A stretch of DNA of 64,000 bases. It comes from Lachnobacterium bovis DSM 14045 (GTDB lineage Bacteria > Bacillota > Clostridia > Lachnospirales > Lachnospiraceae). The stretch lies in NCBI RefSeq assembly GCF_900107245.1, contig NZ_FNPG01000010.1:1-64000 (forward strand), read 5' to 3'. A program made the translations under genes and the position numbers. Of this stretch, positions 61,773 through 64,000 are shown one piece after another; positions within the stretch are counted from its first letter, which is position 1, and every line of letters starts with the position of its first letter. The notes below the pieces were generated by a model. It had not been told where the DNA came from and searched no databases. It was given only the letters and a program-made list of their open reading frames with translations.

Positions 61773-62885
61773 TTATTTTTTTCCTAAAGAAATCCACTGT
61801 AAATATCCCATAATAAACTGGTCTAAATCACCATCTAAAACAGCATCAACATTACCTGTTTCAACATTATCTCGATGATCCTTAACCATAGTATATGGCT
61901 GCATTACATATGAACGAATTTGATTTCCCCAACCAATTTCTTTTACTTCGCCACGAATTTGAGCATCTCTTTGAGCATTTTCTTCTTCTTTTAAAATCAA
62001 TAATTTAGCTTTTAACATCTGCATAGCCTTATCCTTATTCATATGCTGAGAACGCTCATTTTGACACTGTACAACAATACCTGTTGGATAATGGGTAATT
62101 CTTATTGCAGATGAAGTCTTGTTAATATGCTGTCCACCTGCACCACTAGAACGATAAGTATCTATTCTAATATCTTCATCTTTAATCTCAATATCAATAT
62201 CTTCATCAATATTTGGCATAACATCACATGAAACAAATGATGTCTGTCTTTTTCCTGCTGCATTAAATGGAGATATTCTAACCAATCTATGAACTCCTTT
62301 TTCAGATTTTAAATAACCATAGGCATTCTCTCCACTAACCTGAAATGTAATTGATTTGATACCTGCTTCATCTCCATCAAGCGAGTCTAATACTTCTAAT
62401 GAAAAACCTTTTTTATCGCACCACCTTGAATACATTCTAAAAAGCATAGATGCCCAATCACATGATTCAGTTCCGCCTGCTCCTGCATGTAATGATAAAA
62501 TTGCATCATTGCTATCATGAGGACCTGATAAAAAGGTTTTCAAATGTATCTCTTCATATGTTTTTTCAAAATCATTAAGCATTTCTTCTACTTCAGCCAC
62601 GATATCCATATCATTTTCTTCATTTCCAATATCTATCATGTCAAGGATATCGTTATACAATCCTAATAAATTGGCATAAGTCTCTACATCATCTTTCATG
62701 CTTTTTAATTTTTTCATCTTTTTTTGAGATTGTTCTGGATCATCCCAAAAAGTAGGTGATTCCATTTCTCTTTCTAATTCTTGAATTTTTTCTTTTTTAT
62801 TCTCTAAATCAAGTGCTGTTTTTAGTTCATCTAAAGCACCTTCGTATTGAACTAGCGTAGTTTTAAAATTATCCAACTCTATCAT
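61773..62885 (-). CDS. prfB: Peptide chain release factor 2 without programmed frameshift
   Basis: This 370-residue RF2 ends translation at UGA and UAA. The SPF stop-recognition tripeptide (RISPFNAAGKR), the GGQ catalytic motif (SGAGGQHINKT) and the N-terminal helical domain are all present. In most bacteria a +1 frameshift at CTT-TGA-C is needed near codon 25. Here the corresponding place (62808-62813, minus strand) reads CTTGAT in a single open frame, so one T is missing and the autoregulatory UGA is lost. GAGG lies before ATG at 62885. The gene overlaps the VanZ-like gene by 17 bp. Confidence 0.96.
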   Translation of the reverse strand: MIELDNFKTTLVQYEGALDELKTALDLENKKEKIQELEREMESPTFWDDPEQSQKKMKKLKSMKDDVETYANLLGLYNDILDMIDIGNEENDMDIVAEVEEMLNDFEKTYEEIHLKTFLSGPHDSNDAILSLHAGAGGTESCDWASMLFRMYSRWCDKKGFSLEVLDSLDGDEAGIKSITFQVSGENAYGYLKSEKGVHRLVRISPFNAAGKRQTSFVSCDVMPNIDEDIDIEIKDEDIRIDTYRSSGAGGQHINKTSSAIRITHYPTGIVVQCQNERSQHMNKDKAMQMLKAKLLILKEEENAQRDAQIRGEVKEIGWGNQIRSYVMQPYTMVKDHRDNVETGNVDAVLDGDLDQFIMGYLQWISLGKK

Positions 62886-63441
62886 TTTTATTCCTCTTTC
62901 TATGCTCTATTAACTTTTTTATTAAAAAAATAATTACAAGTACAACTAATCCGCCAGATGTATCTATACAAACATCTCGAACCTGTCCTGCCCTATTAGG
63001 AACAAATAATTGATGTATTTCATCGGAACTGGCATATAATGCCACCAAAAACAATGCCGCTACGTATCTATTACGTACAAATGATACATCTTTTAAACAC
63101 ATAAAAATTAGTATCGCAAGTATTGCATATTCTGAAAAATGTGCCATTTTTCGGACTGGAAATTCAATCTTTTTAATTGTACTTTGAACTTCTTTCTGAT
63201 TTAGTTTTACATTACTTATTTTTTCAACTGTATTTACAACAATACAGCTTACTTTTTCGCTTAAATGCGATGATTTTGCACCTGTTTGCGCTGAAAAGCA
63301 AAATATTATTACGCACCATACAAAAACTAATATAATGTTTAACCTTCTAAAAAAAATACTGTTTCTAAAGTTAAGCAAAGCTGCAAAAAAATTTGCAGCC
63401 TTATTCTCCTTTGTGGACTTATTTCCCGTTGATTTTTTCAT
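62869..63441 (-). CDS. VanZ-family membrane protein
   Basis: This 190-residue protein has four hydrophobic helices and the VanZ-like pattern: FCFSAQTGAKSSHLS, RKMAHFSEYAILAI and SDEIHQLFVPNRAGQVRDVCIDTSGG. Members are linked to low-level teicoplanin resistance or unknown envelope roles, so the function here is open. GAGG lies before ATG at 63441. It overlaps the protease gene upstream by 23 bp and prfB downstream by 17 bp. Confidence 0.88.
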   Translation of the reverse strand: MKKSTGNKSTKENKAANFFAALLNFRNSIFFRRLNIILVFVWCVIIFCFSAQTGAKSSHLSEKVSCIVVNTVEKISNVKLNQKEVQSTIKKIEFPVRKMAHFSEYAILAILIFMCLKDVSFVRNRYVAALFLVALYASSDEIHQLFVPNRAGQVRDVCIDTSGGLVVLVIIFLIKKLIEHRKRNKNDRVG

Positions 63442-64000
63442 CTAAAACCTCAATTGCTTTTTGTACTTGGTTATCCTTATTGATATCATATCCATCTTTT
63501 TGTGCTTCAATATCCAGTTTTACTCCTATATCTGGTTTGATACCTTTTCCGTGGATATAATGACCATTAGGGGTGTAATAACGAGCAGTGGTAATTTTGA
63601 TAGCATCTCCATCTTCTAATTTAAAAATAGATTGAACTATACCTTTTCCAAAGCTCTTCTCCCCAATAATTGTACCATACTTATAATCTTTTATTGCGCC
63701 TGCAAATATTTCTGAAGCACTCGCACTCTCGCCATTAATCAAAACTGTTATTGGATAATCGAGTCTATTTTTACCATCTGAACGTGCTACTTCTTTGTTT
63801 CCATACTTATCTTTTGTGTATACTACAACTCCCTTTGGAAGTACATTATTTAGCATACTTACAACTGAATTAAGCATTCCACCAGGATTAGAACGTACAT
63901 CAAAAATAAATCCTTTTACGTTTTGTTTTTTTAGATTATCAATTGCATCCTTAAACTGCTCATCTGTTTTATCCTGGAATTCAGTAATTGCTATATAACC
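63419..64000 (-). CDS. S41-family C-terminal processing protease, 3' part
   Basis: The frame runs off the window end, so only about 193 C-terminal residues are visible. The catalytic core is recognisable: GYIAITEF, then GFIFDVRSNPGGMLNSV, then the nucleophile region GESASASEIFAGAIKD with the catalytic lysine in GEKSFGKGIVQ, followed by YYTPNGHYIHGKGIKPDI. It is an exported serine/lysine protease of the CtpA type. The N-terminal signal and PDZ domain would lie beyond 64000. An internal ATG at 63877 is not the true start. Confidence 0.92.
   Translation of the reverse strand, partial: GYIAITEFQDKTDEQFKDAIDNLKKQNVKGFIFDVRSNPGGMLNSVVSMLNNVLPKGVVVYTKDKYGNKEVARSDGKNRLDYPITVLINGESASASEIFAGAIKDYKYGTIIGEKSFGKGIVQSIFKLEDGDAIKITTARYYTPNGHYIHGKGIKPDIGVKLDIEAQKDGYDINKDNQVQKAIEVLDEKINGK

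Overview
The window (strongly AT-rich by eye) looks like a chromosome segment of a low-GC Firmicute, most likely a Lachnospiraceae gut or rumen clostridium. The pointers are the housekeeping blocks (cdaA-cdaR, comFC-yvyF, hom with an ACT regulator, prfB), the CIRCE-controlled Hsp20 genes, SPKTA-type wall anchors, and a very large exopolysaccharide locus. I saw no tRNA, rRNA or CRISPR array. The species cannot be named from sequence alone.

Region 1 (1-8700) is accessory. Two sortase-anchored surface proteins face each other as an inverted pair (496-2295 + and 6741-8666 -). Their first ~45 codons and last ~50 codons plus terminator are nearly identical, while the middles differ. Each copy is followed by a PD-(D/E)XK transposase-family gene, intact at 5497-6459 and a deleted remnant at 2449-2650. 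Between them lie an IS200-type element, a small arginase-fold protein and two Hsp20 chaperones behind a perfect CIRCE operator. Region 2 (8700-9680) has no gene but contains two strong terminators on the minus strand.

Region 3 (9684-19533, all minus) holds a UDP-sugar pyrophosphorylase, an OpgB/LtaS-like phosphoglycerol transferase, a GtrB-like and a GtrA-like protein, two large membrane proteins that may be GT-C enzymes, and a long GT2. It reads as a Gtr-style polymer-decoration operon.

Region 4 (19794-36335, all minus) is the most striking part. Seven secreted or membrane-anchored proteins share one aromatic-rich tandem repeat of about 100 residues, made of two half-modules. In five of them the repeat is fused to different cell-wall catalytic domains: L,D-transpeptidase (YkuD), transglutaminase-like, glucosaminidase, amidase_3 and GH25 lysozyme. 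Two carry repeats only. The GH25 gene directly follows wzz, so it belongs to the EPS operon. The leaders of the other transcription units carry a CGATATA element resembling a sigma-D/sigma-28 -10 box. I propose the repeat is an undescribed wall-polysaccharide-binding module whose ligand is made by the neighbouring operons.

Region 5 (36359-51286, minus) is a Wzx/Wzy-type exopolysaccharide locus: wzz, wzx, two polymerase-like proteins, two initiating polyprenyl-phosphate sugar transferases and seven further glycosyltransferases. Region 6 (51315-64000) is mostly core: HPr, cdaR, cdaA, two membrane proteins, yvyF and comFC, a tryptophan-type ABC importer on the plus strand, hom with its ACT regulator, prfB lacking the usual programmed frameshift, a VanZ-like protein and the 3' part of an S41 protease.
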